From assembly GCA_965198795.1 (NCBI GenBank), contig OZ240674.1, positions 558,001-622,000 on the forward strand: DNA of 64,000 nt. The letters are read 5' to 3'. How positions within the stretch are numbered: position 1 is the first letter of the stretch; every line of letters begins with the position of its first letter. A program made the position numbers and the translations under genes. Source of the DNA: G965198795 sp965198795. Lineage in GTDB: Bacteria; Pseudomonadota; Alphaproteobacteria; Rhodospirillales; Casp-alpha2. The notes beneath the pieces were generated by a model. The model was not told the origin of the DNA. It saw nothing but the letters and a program-made list of their open reading frames with translations, and searched no databases. Positions 45,400-54,238 of this stretch are shown in pieces.

Positions 45400-46274
45400 A
45401 TGAGCGGTTTCGATCATTTGGTGTTGGCGACGCCCGACTTGGACAAGGCGGCCCGGTTCTATGAAGCGATGGGGTTCAGGTTGACGCCTCGCGGCCATCA
45501 CCCGTTTGGGACGGATAACCGTCTGATTCAATTGAGTGACCGGACCTACATCGAGTTGCTGGCTGTCGAGCGCCCGGAGCAGGTTCCGGCGGACGGGACG
45601 GATGATTTCAATTTCGCGGGTTTTAACCGTGACGCTTTAAGCGAGCGCTCCGGGATGACGTTGCTGGCCATGCGTTCCGGGGATTTCCGCGCGGACCGGG
45701 CGCGCTTTGTCAAAGCGGGCCTGACCCCCTATCCGCCTTTCTCTTTTGGCCGGGAGGGAAAGACGGCGGCGGGGCGGACGGTGAGGCTCGCGTTCAATCT
45801 GACCTTCCTCAAAGAAGACCGCTTTGATCGGGCGGGCTTCTTCACCTGCCACCACGAGCACCCGCCAGAAGCGTTTTGGGCGCCGGATTTTAGGACCAGC
45901 CGAATGGGGCGAAGGGTGTCGCGGAAGTCATCATGATGGGCGAAAACCCGCCGAATTACGCCCAGTTCCTCGGTTGCCTGGACAGTGAGGCCAGCGTCGC
46001 CGTTGATGGCGGCGTGTTGCGGATCACGTTTTCCACAGGCCAATGCCTGAACTTGCTGAGCCCGCCGGAGTTCGCGAAACGCTTCCCGGGACTAGGCTCG
46101 CTCTCGGCCATAGCGGGGCCGCGGTTCATGGGTTATCGCCTGCAATGCGGCGCCCTGGATGGCTTGGGACGTTCCTTAGGCGCTAAAGGCGTTCCGTTTC
46201 ACGCCAGCCGTGAGCGCCTCTGGCTGGAGCCGGGCGTTGCGGAAGGCTGTGTTATTGAGATTGTATCCGCCTAA
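45400..46274 (+). pseudogene. Glyoxalase-like (VOC) protein split by a frameshift
   Basis: The first frame (45400-45936) begins with a typical VOC/glyoxalase-3-like domain (F-D-H-L-V-L-A-T-P-D-L-D-K-A-A-R-F-Y-E) and runs through E-A-F-W-A-P-D-F before degenerating. From about 45892 another frame reads Q-P-N-G-A-K-G-V-A-E-V-I-M-M-G-E-N-P-P and continues to 46274 (A-Q-F-L-G-C-L-D-S), which is exactly the continuation expected. Joined, it would be about 290 residues, the usual length. A one-base indel near 45890-45905 explains it; sequencing error is possible because everything else is well preserved. It reads in the direction of the following GntR gene. Confidence 0.8.
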
Positions 46275-46359
46275 AGACCTATATAGGACTTGACCGGCGC
46301 GACCGCCGGATTTACGAATCCCACGAGAAGACTAACAAGTCCGGGAGATGGCGAGAAGC

Positions 46360-47112
46360 ATGGAAATCGCCGAACTGATGGATGTGTTGAAAGATGATCC
46401 GGCGGACGCGCCGAAATACCTGCAATTGTCGGACGGGCTTGCCGCCGCCATCGAACAAGGACGGCTTGGGGTCGGGGACCGCCTGCCGTCCGAAGCGGAG
46501 CTGGCGGCGGGCTTGCCGGTAAGCCTCGGCACTGTTCAAAAGGCGCTGAATCATTTGGCCGGGCGGGGCATGGTGGTGCGTCGTCACGGCCACGGCACCT
46601 TTGTCGGCGAACGGGCCATGCCGTCGGGTGATCTCTGGCATTTCCGCTTTCCCGGCGCGGACGGGAACTTGTCTCCGGTCTACACCAGTATCCTCGGCGT
46701 CGGAGAGACGGAAACCCGGGGGCCCTGGTCCGATTATCTGGACGGCGGCAGCTTTGTCTTAATCGAACGTCTCATTGACGTTGACCGCGCCGTCACCGGC
46801 CTTGCCCGCATGTATCTGGATATGTCTCTGTTCAGCGACATGCTGACCGTGCCGCCCGTTGACATGGAGGGCGTCAATATCCGGGCTTACTTGAGAAATG
46901 CCTTTGGCGTCCGCACCGTGACCGTTCGCGAAGAAGTCAATTGCCAAGCGCTGCCCCATGACGTGGCGACCGCGCTGGGGCTGAGCCATGGTCAGGCGGG
47001 TCTGATTTTTCATATGGCGGGCGCCGGCGAAAAGGCCCGGCCGCTGCATTACCAGATTGCCTATTTCCCGCCATCCGGCCGGCGCCTTGAGATGGGGGAG
47101 AAGCACGGATGA
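46360..47112 (+). CDS. GntR/HutC-type transcriptional regulator
   Basis: 250 residues from ATG 46360; ATG 46348 is the alternative. N-terminal GntR winged helix (K-Y-L-Q-L-S-D-G-L-A-A-A-I, L-P-S-E-A-E-L-A-A-G-L-P-V-S-L-G-T-V-Q, G-R-G-M-V-V-R-R-H-G-H-G-T-F-V) followed by a UTRA ligand domain. It overlaps the iron-sulfur subunit gene as ATGA and so heads the operon, presumably sensing its substrate or an intermediate. Ligand unknown. Confidence 0.92.
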   Translation: MEIAELMDVLKDDPADAPKYLQLSDGLAAAIEQGRLGVGDRLPSEAELAAGLPVSLGTVQKALNHLAGRGMVVRRHGHGTFVGERAMPSGDLWHFRFPGADGNLSPVYTSILGVGETETRGPWSDYLDGGSFVLIERLIDVDRAVTGLARMYLDMSLFSDMLTVPPVDMEGVNIRAYLRNAFGVRTVTVREEVNCQALPHDVATALGLSHGQAGLIFHMAGAGEKARPLHYQIAYFPPSGRRLEMGEKHG

Positions 47113-47825
47113 ACGAAACCTTGAAAGTTGATATCTGGCGGGGCGCTGATGAAGGCGGCTTCGAGACTTTCCAAGTGCCGCGCCGGAAAAGCCAGACGGT
47201 GCTGGATGTCGTCACCTATGTGCAGCGGAACCTGGATCCGTCGTTGAGCTACCGGTTCGCGTGCCGGGTGGGCGTCTGCGGCTCCTGCGCCATGACGGTG
47301 AATGGTCAACCGCGCTGGACTTGCCGCACCCATGTCGCCAGGGCGGCCGACGATGGAATGCTTCGGATTCAGCCGCTCTCGAACCTGAGCGTGATCAAGG
47401 ACCTCTCTGTCGATATGACGGATTTTTTCGAGAAATGGCGGGATGCGAAGGGTCAGTTCGTCCCCACCGCCACGCGCCACGATGATTTCCAGAAGGTGAA
47501 ACCCGGCGGCAAGAAACGCCAGGCGGCCAGCGCCGGGATTGAGTGCATCAACTGCGGGGTCTGCCATTCGGCCTGTGACGTGGTGTCTTGGAACAAGGAT
47601 TACCTGGGTCCGGCGGCGCTCAATCGCGCGTGGACTTTGGTTAACGACGTCAGGGACGGCGGGCGGAAAGAGCGTCTGGCCGCAGTCGCTGGGGACGCTG
47701 GCTGCCATGCCTGCCATTCCCATCAAGGCTGCGCACGGTTTTGTCCGAAACAACTGAATCCCACGGCGGGGATCGCGGGCCTGAAACGCTTGACCGCCAT
47801 GGCGGCGCTGAAGGGTGAGATATGA
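47109..47825 (+). CDS. Succinate-dehydrogenase-like iron-sulfur subunit
   Basis: 238 residues. The three Fe-S clusters of SdhB/FrdB are predicted: [2Fe-2S] in C-R-V-G-V-C-G-S-C followed by C in R-W-T-C (about 55-75), [4Fe-4S] in C-I-N-C-G-V-C and [3Fe-4S]/[4Fe-4S] in C-H-A-C-H-S-H-Q-G-C-A-R-F-C-P. The last group differs from canonical SdhB by an extra cysteine/histidine, so the third cluster may be of a different type. It overlaps the regulator gene by four bases. Confidence 0.92.
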   Translation: MNETLKVDIWRGADEGGFETFQVPRRKSQTVLDVVTYVQRNLDPSLSYRFACRVGVCGSCAMTVNGQPRWTCRTHVARAADDGMLRIQPLSNLSVIKDLSVDMTDFFEKWRDAKGQFVPTATRHDDFQKVKPGGKKRQAASAGIECINCGVCHSACDVVSWNKDYLGPAALNRAWTLVNDVRDGGRKERLAAVAGDAGCHACHSHQGCARFCPKQLNPTAGIAGLKRLTAMAALKGEI

Positions 47826-47851
47826 TGGCCCCTGATTATCGCTCGCCGCCC

Positions 47852-47912
47852 CGGCGGAAGCTGGAATCCGGTTTCTCCGGGATAGAGGACACCGGCTTTC
47901 GCCGGAATGACG
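47852..47912. repeat. Short palindromic repeat (REP-like) inside the SDH-like operon
   Basis: CCGGCGGAAG, TCCGGTTTCTCCGGGA and CACCGGCTTTCGCCGGAATG form hairpins of the same type as the other REP-like elements, between the iron-sulfur and first membrane-subunit genes. Confidence 0.6.
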
Positions 47913-47928
47913 TCAAGCAGGAGAGAAG

Positions 47929-48282
47929 ATGATCATGAGCGCCCGGTCCGAGACCCTTGGATGGCTGGCCCAGCGCGTCACCGCGGCGATTTTGGCGGTC
48001 TGCGTGGCGGCGCATTTGGTGACTGTCATTATGGCTGTTCAAGGCGGTCTTACGGCGAGGGAGATCGTTGCGCGCACGTCGGGCGATGAAGCCTGGCTCG
48101 CGTTCTATTCCGTCTTCATCCTGGCCGCCGCCATTCACGCGCCCATTGGACTCCGTGCGATTTTGAAAGAGTCCGCCGGCTGGTCGAACAAGGCGCTGCA
48201 TTGGATGATGATCGTGCTGTTCGCCGTCATCTGTGTGTTGGGCTTCCGGGCTGTGTGGGGGCTTTATGCATTCGAGGTTTGA
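47929..48282 (+). CDS. SDH-like membrane anchor subunit (b-type, first)
   Basis: 117 residues, three membrane helices. The pattern A-Q-R-V-T-A-A-I-L and C-V-A-A-H-L-V-T with A-A-I-H-A-P-I-G-L-R resembles SdhC-type cytochrome b subunits, with two histidines suited to axial haem ligation. GGAGAGAAG precedes the ATG (ATG 47935 is alternative). The next anchor gene follows after a 150-base gap containing GC-rich sequence. Confidence 0.8.
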   Translation: MIMSARSETLGWLAQRVTAAILAVCVAAHLVTVIMAVQGGLTAREIVARTSGDEAWLAFYSVFILAAAIHAPIGLRAILKESAGWSNKALHWMMIVLFAVICVLGFRAVWGLYAFEV

Positions 48283-48432
48283 ACCAATAAAACCGCCCCC
48301 GCCCTCTCCGCGCGGGCGGGGGGTTGACCCGCGGGCGGGAAGATACGCCGCCGAACCGGCTCATCATCCGGGCGGGGCGGCGTTGATGGCGTCCGAATGC
48401 CCGCCCGTGCGGCGTGACGGGGGAGAGAGCCT

Positions 48433-48771
48433 ATGAAGGCCCACCGTAACCACGCCAACTATTGGGCCTTTCTGGCGCATCGGATTTCCGGTCTCGCCCT
48501 CCTGCTGTTTCTGCCCGCGCACTTCCTTGTCCTGGGTCTCGCCATCGAGGGCGCGGCGACGCTGGACGGGTTCCTGGCGTGGACGGCGAACCCTGTCATG
48601 AAGGCGGTGGAAACCGGTCTGGTGGTCTTGCTGGCGGCGCATCTGGCGGGCGGGCTTCGCCTGCTGGCCATTGAGTTTCTGCCCTGGCGGGACTGGCAAA
48701 AGAGTGTGGTGGCGGCGAGCGCGGGCGTCTCGCTCGCCATTGGCCTTCTGTTTCTCTTGAATGCGGATTAG
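48433..48771 (+). CDS. SDH-like membrane anchor subunit (second)
   Basis: 112 residues, three helices, beginning A-F-L-A-H-R-I-S-G-L-A-L-L and containing L-A-A-H-L-A-G-G-L-R-L-L, matching the SdhC/SdhD haem-ligand histidine plus G-x-R motif. GGGAGAGAG lies upstream. Together with the previous subunit it anchors the complex and likely passes electrons to quinone. Confidence 0.85.
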   Translation: MKAHRNHANYWAFLAHRISGLALLLFLPAHFLVLGLAIEGAATLDGFLAWTANPVMKAVETGLVVLLAAHLAGGLRLLAIEFLPWRDWQKSVVAASAGVSLAIGLLFLLNAD

Positions 48772-48775
48772 GGCG

Positions 48776-49519
48776 ATGGTCATCGGTTCTTTCGTTTTGG
48801 GAGAGATCGAATTGGCGTTGTTGCTGGGGGCCTTTCTGGCGGCCTTTGTCGCCGGCGCGGCCGGTTTTGGCGACGCTCTGGCGGCGGGCGCCGTTTGGCT
48901 GCATGTTTTCCCTCCCGCCGAAGCGGCTCCCCTGATCGTGTTCACCGGTCTGGCTGTGCATATCCTTGCTTACGCGCGCCTTCACAAGGAACTCGATACC
49001 GCCCACTTGGCGCCGTTCTTGGGCCTTGGCGCGCTGGGCGTGCCGTTCGGGGCCTACCTGCTGACTCATGTCGCGGCGGAGCCGCTTCGCCTCGCCGTCG
49101 GCGGGTTTCTGATTGTCTACGGCCTCGGCCTTTTCCTGATGAGGGATCCGCCCGCCGTCGTGGCCGGGGGCAAAAAACTGGACGCCGTCGCGGGCGGAAT
49201 TGGCGGCGTGCTGGGCGGCATGATTGGCATGTCCGGCGCGGCGCCCGCCCTTTGGTGCGGCTTGCGCGGCTGGGACAGGGAAAAAGCGCGCGGCGTCAGT
49301 CAGCCCTACATCCTCGTCATGCATGTCCTAAGCCTCGCCGCCATGGCCCACGCAGGTCTGGTGAGCATGGAAACTCTGGAGCGTTTCGCCTGGGGCCTGC
49401 CCGCCGTCGCCGCCGGCACGCTGGCCGGCGTCGCCCTTTACCGATTACTCGACGAACAACTCTTCCGCCGCCAGATTCTCTTGATTCTGGCCGTTGCGGG
49501 AGTGACCCTGGTTATCTGA
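48776..49519 (+). CDS. TauE/SafE family transporter of the SDH/fumarase operon
   Basis: 247 residues from ATG 48776 (48761 also in frame). Eight hydrophobic helices with G-A-A-G-F-G-D-A-L in the first repeat and I-G-M-S-G-A-A-P-A-L-W in the second, the usual TauE pattern. TauE proteins often export organosulfonates or sulfite; its placement between a dehydrogenase complex and fumarase suggests that the pathway involves an anion such as a sulfonate or that it exports a dicarboxylate. Confidence 0.88.
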   Translation: MVIGSFVLGEIELALLLGAFLAAFVAGAAGFGDALAAGAVWLHVFPPAEAAPLIVFTGLAVHILAYARLHKELDTAHLAPFLGLGALGVPFGAYLLTHVAAEPLRLAVGGFLIVYGLGLFLMRDPPAVVAGGKKLDAVAGGIGGVLGGMIGMSGAAPALWCGLRGWDREKARGVSQPYILVMHVLSLAAMAHAGLVSMETLERFAWGLPAVAAGTLAGVALYRLLDEQLFRRQILLILAVAGVTLVI

Positions 49520-49526
49520 GGAACCC

Positions 49527-50402
49527 ATGAAACTCGACCTGCAAGCTCTTGAAGAAGCCTCGAAGACCCTCTACATCAAGGCGCTCAAAATCCTGCCGCC
49601 GGACATTAAGGAGGGATTCCGGAAACTGGACGCGACGGAGACGGACCCCACGGGCAAGTCCATCCTGGCCACCATGATCCAAAACGTCGATGTGGCGGAG
49701 GAGACCGGCAACCTGCTCTGTCAGGACACCGGGATTCCCATCTACAACGTGAAGATCGGGCGCGGCGTGGAATTGGACGGGTTCGAGATGAAAGAGGCCA
49801 TCCGGCGCGGCTGCGAGCGGGCGACAAGGGAATATCCGCTGCGGTCTTCCGTCGTTCACGCCATCACGCGGCGAAACAATCATACCTCTTGCGGCGAGCG
49901 CGTGCCGGTCATCACCATCGATTTCGTCGAACAGTCCGACGTTTTCGAGATTGAGATGATCCCTAAGGGGTCGGGCTCCGAAAACGGATCATTCCTTAAG
50001 ATGTGCGTTCCGGCGGATGGAGTGGAGGGCGTCACCACCTTCGTCGTCGATAAGGTGATCGAGGCGGGCGGGCGCGTTTGTCCGCCGACGATCGTCGGCG
50101 TGGGCGTCGGCGGCACGTCGGACCTCTGCGCCAAGCTCGCGAAAATCGCGGGCGCCCGCCCGCTGGGCAGCGTCTGTTCCGACCCGGAAGGGGCGAAGCT
50201 GGAGAAACGGCTGTCCGCCGCCGTCAACGCGCTGGGCATCGGCCCGCAAGGACTGGGCGGCGACAGCACCGCCTTCGCCGTTCATGTGGAAACCGCAGCC
50301 ACACACATCACCATGAATCCGGTGGCGGTCAACATCATGTGCCACTCCGCCCGCCGCGCCCGCGCGACCTTCACGCCGGAGGGGGTGGAACTTGGTTTTT
50401 AG
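49527..50402 (+). CDS. Class I fumarase/tartrate dehydratase alpha subunit
   Basis: 291 residues behind GAGGAA. The iron-sulfur hydro-lyase alpha domain is evident: N-L-L-C-Q-D-T-G-I-P near 66-75, N-N-H-T-S-C-G-E-R-V-P, P-K-G-S-G-S-E-N-G-S, V-C-P-P-T-I-V-G-V-G-V-G-G and M-C-H-S-A-R-R-A-R. Cysteines in C-Q-D-T-G, T-S-C-G and the C-terminal region hold the [4Fe-4S] cluster. Two-subunit enzymes of this class act on fumarate, tartrate or mesaconate; only the operon context indicates which. Confidence 0.94.
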   Translation: MKLDLQALEEASKTLYIKALKILPPDIKEGFRKLDATETDPTGKSILATMIQNVDVAEETGNLLCQDTGIPIYNVKIGRGVELDGFEMKEAIRRGCERATREYPLRSSVVHAITRRNNHTSCGERVPVITIDFVEQSDVFEIEMIPKGSGSENGSFLKMCVPADGVEGVTTFVVDKVIEAGGRVCPPTIVGVGVGGTSDLCAKLAKIAGARPLGSVCSDPEGAKLEKRLSAAVNALGIGPQGLGGDSTAFAVHVETAATHITMNPVAVNIMCHSARRARATFTPEGVELGF

Positions 50403-50449
50403 ATTGACGCCGCCCCGGCGCGGGCGGGCGTGACAAGGAGTTTTATTCG

Positions 50450-51061
50450 ATGACCCGGCACACCCTGCACATGCCCTGCGCCGAAGAGCAAATCCGCGAA
50501 CTGCGCGCCGGGGACATGGTGGTCCTGGAAGACTGGCTTTACGGCATCCGGGACGCGACGCAGATTCACATGTTCGACCATGGCCGCAAGACCAGGTTCG
50601 ACCTTAACGGCCACGCGGTGATCCATACCGCGCCAAACGTCAGGAAAGTCGATCCCACCAATGAATGCCCGGCGGGGTATCAATCGGTCTGTATCGGCAC
50701 GACGACCTCGCAACGGATGGAGCGCTTCACCCGTCCCTTGATGGAACGCGAAGGCGTGCGCGCCATCATCGGCAAGGGCGGCCTTGGCGAGGAAAGCAAG
50801 GCCGCGTTCCAGCGCCTGGGCGGCGTCTACCTCGCCGTCACCGGCGGCGCGGCGGCGCTGGAAACCACCTGGATCGAGCGGATCACGGACGTAGACATGG
50901 ACGACCTCAATCCGGAAAGCCTTTGGGAGTTCCGGATCAAGGGGTTCGGCCCGCTGCTGGTCGGCATGGACGCCCATGGGGGATCGCTCTACGACACAGT
51001 GCGTGCGACGGCGGCGGACAGGCGGGCGGAAGCGTTGAGATTGGCGGGGGCGGGGGAATGA
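50450..51061 (+). CDS. Class I fumarase/tartrate dehydratase beta subunit
   Basis: 203 residues behind AAGGAG. Beta-subunit hallmarks are G-P-style I-G-T-T-T-S-Q-R-M-E, A-I-I-G-K-G-G-L-G-E and L-W-E-F-R-I-K-G-F-G-P-L-L-V. It partners the alpha subunit to form the dehydratase. A GC-rich REP-like stretch separates it from the following flavoprotein gene. Confidence 0.93.
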   Translation: MTRHTLHMPCAEEQIRELRAGDMVVLEDWLYGIRDATQIHMFDHGRKTRFDLNGHAVIHTAPNVRKVDPTNECPAGYQSVCIGTTTSQRMERFTRPLMEREGVRAIIGKGGLGEESKAAFQRLGGVYLAVTGGAAALETTWIERITDVDMDDLNPESLWEFRIKGFGPLLVGMDAHGGSLYDTVRATAADRRAEALRLAGAGE

Positions 51062-51082
51062 CGGCGCCCCGCGCTTGCCGGC

Positions 51083-51148
51083 GCCCCGGCGAACGCCGGG
51101 AGCCAGACTCGCCGGGAGGGCGGATTTCGGCTTTCGCCGGTATGACGG
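51083..51148. repeat. REP-like palindromic stretch inside the SDH/fumarase operon
   Basis: GCCGGCGCCCCGGCGAACGC with inverted CGCCGGG, and TTTCGGCTTTCGCCGGTATG, between the fumarase beta and flavoprotein genes. The same hairpin seed (GCTTTCGCCGG) occurs at 47.9 and 54.7 kb. Confidence 0.6.
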
Positions 51149-51160
51149 GGAAGAATTAGC

Positions 51161-52906
51161 GTGATGACCTTCGAAACCCACCAAACCGATGTCCTGATCC
51201 TGGGGTCCGGCGGGGCTGGCCTGTTCGCCGCTCTTCACGCCAAACAGGCCGCTCCCGATCTCGACGTCACCATCGCCGTCAAGGGGCTCCTGGGCAAGAC
51301 CGGCTGCACGCGCATGGTGCAGGGTGGTTATAACGCCGCGCTTGCACCGGGAGACTCGGCCGAGCGCCACTTCATGGACACGGTCGAGGGCGGCAAATGG
51401 CTGAACAATCAGGATCTCGCCTGGACACTGGTGACCGAAGCCCAGGTGCGCATCCGCGAGCTTGAGAACGAACTGGGCTGTTTCTTCGACCGGAACCCGG
51501 ACGGCTCCATCCACCAGAAAGCCTTCGCCGGGCAAACATTCGACCGCACCGTGCACAAGGGCGACCTGACGGGCATTGAGATCATCAACCGCCTGATGGA
51601 GCAGGTCTGGGCCCGCGGCGTCAAGCGGCTGGAGGATCATCGCGCCATCGCGCTGATTAAATCCCGGGACGGCGAACGGCTGTCGGGCTGTCTGATGATC
51701 GACATGCGAACCGGCGGCTTCCGCTTTATCCAGGCCAAGGCGGCGCTGCTGGCCACGGGCGGCGGGCCGTCCATGTACAAATACCACACGCCGTCCGGCG
51801 ACAAGGCCTGCGACGGCATGGCCATGGCGCTCCGCGCGGGTCTCGGGCTCCGTGACATGGAAATGGTTCAGTTCCACCCCACCGGCCTGATCGCGGGTGA
51901 CGACACGCGCATCACCGGGACCATCATCGAAGAGGGACTGCGCGGCTTTGGCGGCCATTTGCTAAGCGGCGGCGGGCGGCGCTTCATGCATAAATATGAC
52001 GAACGCGGCGAGCGCGCCACGCGGGATATCGTTTCGCGCGCCATGCTGACCGAGATGCGCGCGGGCGACACGGCGCCCCATGGCGGGCTCTACATCACCA
52101 TGAGGCATCTGGACGGCGCGCGGGTGGCCGAGAATTTCAAGGGTATGGTGGAGCGTTGCGCCGACTGCGGATTTGATCTGGTCTCCGGCCTGGTCGAGGT
52201 CGTCCCCACCGCGCATTACATGATGGGCGGCGTCGAGTTCGCGAAAGACGGCGCGACCAGCGTTCCGGCGCTTTTCGCGGCGGGCGAGGACACCGGCGGC
52301 GTTCACGGCGCGAACCGGCTGGGCGGCAACGGCGTCGCCAACTCCACCGTGTTCGGCGGCCTTGCGGGCGACGCCATGGGCGCCTGGGCGCCGAAGGAAG
52401 GCGCGTTCGCCGAGCCGGACCGGGAGGCCATCGAGACGGCCATTCTCGCCGCCACGCATCCCATCCGGCGAACCCCCGGTCCCATTGATCCGGTCCGCAA
52501 ACAGTTGTTCGAGGTGATGTGGGAAGACGCCGGCATCCTGCGTGACGCGGAAAGTCTCACCCGCGCGGCGGCGAAACTGGACGAGTTGGACGCGGAACTC
52601 GACACCATCGGGATTCACGGCGACGGCGCGGACGCGCTCGCTTATAACCTGACCTGGCATGACTGGCTGAACCTGAAGAACCTGATTCTGACGTCAAAGG
52701 CCATCACGGCCGCCGCGTCGGCGCGCGAGGATAGCCGCGGCGCCCATTACCGCGAGGACTTCCCCGACGTCCGCGACGTGGAGAATTCCCGTCACACCGT
52801 CGTCACTCAAGACACGCCGGGCGCCATCCGGGTGGACACCGCCCCTGTCGATTTCACCATCGTCAAGCCGGGGGAGACGATCCTGACGGAAGACGCGGCG
52901 GAGTAA
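51161..52906 (+). CDS. SdhA/FrdA-like flavoprotein subunit with altered substrate and FAD sites
   Basis: 581 residues from GTG 51161 (ATG 51164 alternative). Clear SdhA/FrdA/NadB flavoprotein: L-I-L-G-S-G-G-A-G-L-F-A at the FAD Rossmann site, F-H-P-T-G at 238-242, R-A-T-R-D-I-V-S-R at 285-293, T-A-H-Y-M-M-G-G at 350-357 and G-A-N-R-L-G-G-N at 383-390. The histidine that binds FAD covalently in SdhA is replaced by Cys49 (K-T-G-C-T-R-M-V-Q-G-G). The substrate-contact block V-T-E-G-x-R-G-E-G-G is changed to I-E-E-G-L-R-G-F-G-G, so the carboxylate-binding Thr becomes Glu257 and a Glu becomes Phe263. Catalytic His352 and Arg386 are kept. It probably oxidises an analogue of succinate rather than succinate itself. 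Confidence 0.92.
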   Translation: MMTFETHQTDVLILGSGGAGLFAALHAKQAAPDLDVTIAVKGLLGKTGCTRMVQGGYNAALAPGDSAERHFMDTVEGGKWLNNQDLAWTLVTEAQVRIRELENELGCFFDRNPDGSIHQKAFAGQTFDRTVHKGDLTGIEIINRLMEQVWARGVKRLEDHRAIALIKSRDGERLSGCLMIDMRTGGFRFIQAKAALLATGGGPSMYKYHTPSGDKACDGMAMALRAGLGLRDMEMVQFHPTGLIAGDDTRITGTIIEEGLRGFGGHLLSGGGRRFMHKYDERGERATRDIVSRAMLTEMRAGDTAPHGGLYITMRHLDGARVAENFKGMVERCADCGFDLVSGLVEVVPTAHYMMGGVEFAKDGATSVPALFAAGEDTGGVHGANRLGGNGVANSTVFGGLAGDAMGAWAPKEGAFAEPDREAIETAILAATHPIRRTPGPIDPVRKQLFEVMWEDAGILRDAESLTRAAAKLDELDAELDTIGIHGDGADALAYNLTWHDWLNLKNLILTSKAITAAASAREDSRGAHYREDFPDVRDVENSRHTVVTQDTPGAIRVDTAPVDFTIVKPGETILTEDAAE

Positions 52907-53146
52907 GGTGATGGTGTTTCAGAAAAATTATCCAAATAGAATCCTTACCGCCCTATTCCGCACTCGGCCACACTGAATCCGGTATCGACCGGGGCGCCGC
53001 CGTCTTCTAAGCCGGTCAATGAGTCCCGAGCCTGAAATTTACACTAAACCCGTCCCGCTGTTTACGCTATAGAGTGGCTGAGCGCGCGCCCTTAACCGCC
53101 GGGTCAACATCCTGAACTTTATCAACCACGGCTTGTTCATTTCTCC
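52907..53146. other. Intergenic stretch without recognisable gene
   Basis: The 240 bases after the flavoprotein gene are a transition to the AT-rich island that follows. No motif or structure was recognised. Confidence 0.5.
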
Positions 53147-54148
53147 ATGTTTGTTAAATCCAACACTCGAACCCCGTATTTTTGCGTTACGAAGCTCGAA
53201 AAAACTGCTCGTATGCAATTAGCCGAGTACAATGTTTACCTGCACAAAAATGATATTTTTTCAAAAATCACCAAATCCCCCTATGCGCCGGCCGATATCT
53301 GGCGTGATTGGTCTTCGGAAACATTTATAGGCTTTTCTTCCGAGTTGATTTCGTTCAAATCGGGCCACAATTTCGAGCAAGCCGAGCGGCTGTTCGGCGT
53401 CGGAAACAACAAATCTCTCTTATCGAGATTGAAAAACGCCGCCGCAATTTTGACGCGCCTTCATGCCGAACGCGAAATGACTCCCGTTAAAAGAGAGAGG
53501 CGGTTTGAACAACTGTGTGGCTCTTTGAATATCCCGCAAAACTTAACGGCGGCCTACAATCACCATCCGCTTAGTTTCTTGCATACATGGGAAGTGGAAT
53601 TAATAGTACAGAAAAATATCCCGTCTTCTGACAGATCTGGCGCGTATTTAGAGATTGGTGCGGGCGCGGGAGTCAATGTTTTAATACAAAATATGCTATG
53701 GGGCTGCCGGTGTTTTATTGTGGATTTGCCTGACACAATACCTGCGGCATTTATTTATATAAAATCTATTTTACCAAATTCGAAAATAATTCTACCTCAT
53801 GAAATCTCAAATGGCATGGCATTGGACAAACATGATTTTGTATTCTTGACGCCGCTCCAGATTGATATTATTCCTGACGGATATTGCAATAATGCCTGCA
53901 ACGCATCAAGTTTTGGAGAGATGGAAATAAATGTTGTCAATAAATATATTAAATACATCGATAAAAAATTAAAAAAACATGGAATATTTATATCCAAAAA
54001 CCAAGAAAAATCCAGACATATAAAAGAAAATCAATTTTCAAATTATAACTTGAATAACTTTGAAAAAATTTTTCTTGAGAATTCAAAATATACTGCATCT
54101 TTTCCCCCATATTTAAAATATATTTGTTATATTGGTAAAAAATTGTAG
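53147..54148 (+). CDS. Putative sugar O-methyltransferase, AT-rich acquisition
   Basis: 333 residues (a start at 53213 is possible). A Rossmann methyltransferase core is seen as Y-L-E-I-G-A-G-A-G-V-N-V-L (167-179), D-L-P-D-T-I (193-198), and the style matches putative sugar O-methyltransferases of surface polysaccharide loci. The base composition is very AT-rich compared with all neighbours, and Asn, Ile and Lys codons dominate, indicating recent horizontal transfer. It stands alone without other polysaccharide genes. Confidence 0.75.
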   Translation: MFVKSNTRTPYFCVTKLEKTARMQLAEYNVYLHKNDIFSKITKSPYAPADIWRDWSSETFIGFSSELISFKSGHNFEQAERLFGVGNNKSLLSRLKNAAAILTRLHAEREMTPVKRERRFEQLCGSLNIPQNLTAAYNHHPLSFLHTWEVELIVQKNIPSSDRSGAYLEIGAGAGVNVLIQNMLWGCRCFIVDLPDTIPAAFIYIKSILPNSKIILPHEISNGMALDKHDFVFLTPLQIDIIPDGYCNNACNASSFGEMEINVVNKYIKYIDKKLKKHGIFISKNQEKSRHIKENQFSNYNLNNFEKIFLENSKYTASFPPYLKYICYIGKKL

Positions 54149-54238
54149 ATTTACTGAATATTTTTATACTCAGGAAACACTTTCACGCTTGGCGCGGGCG
54201 CCGCGGCCAAATCCTCTTTCCTGCGGCAAGACCAATCG

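Noticed and set aside
45933..46274. Independent 113-residue gene after the glyoxalase-like gene
   Set aside because: Its text continues the preceding protein when a one-base shift is allowed, and it has no ribosome-binding site of its own, so it is part of the broken gene.
47109..52906. Ordinary housekeeping succinate dehydrogenase operon
   Set aside because: The flavoprotein lies at the end of the operon with substrate-site changes, and the operon also contains a local GntR regulator, a TauE exporter and a fumarase; these do not fit a normal sdhCDAB locus.
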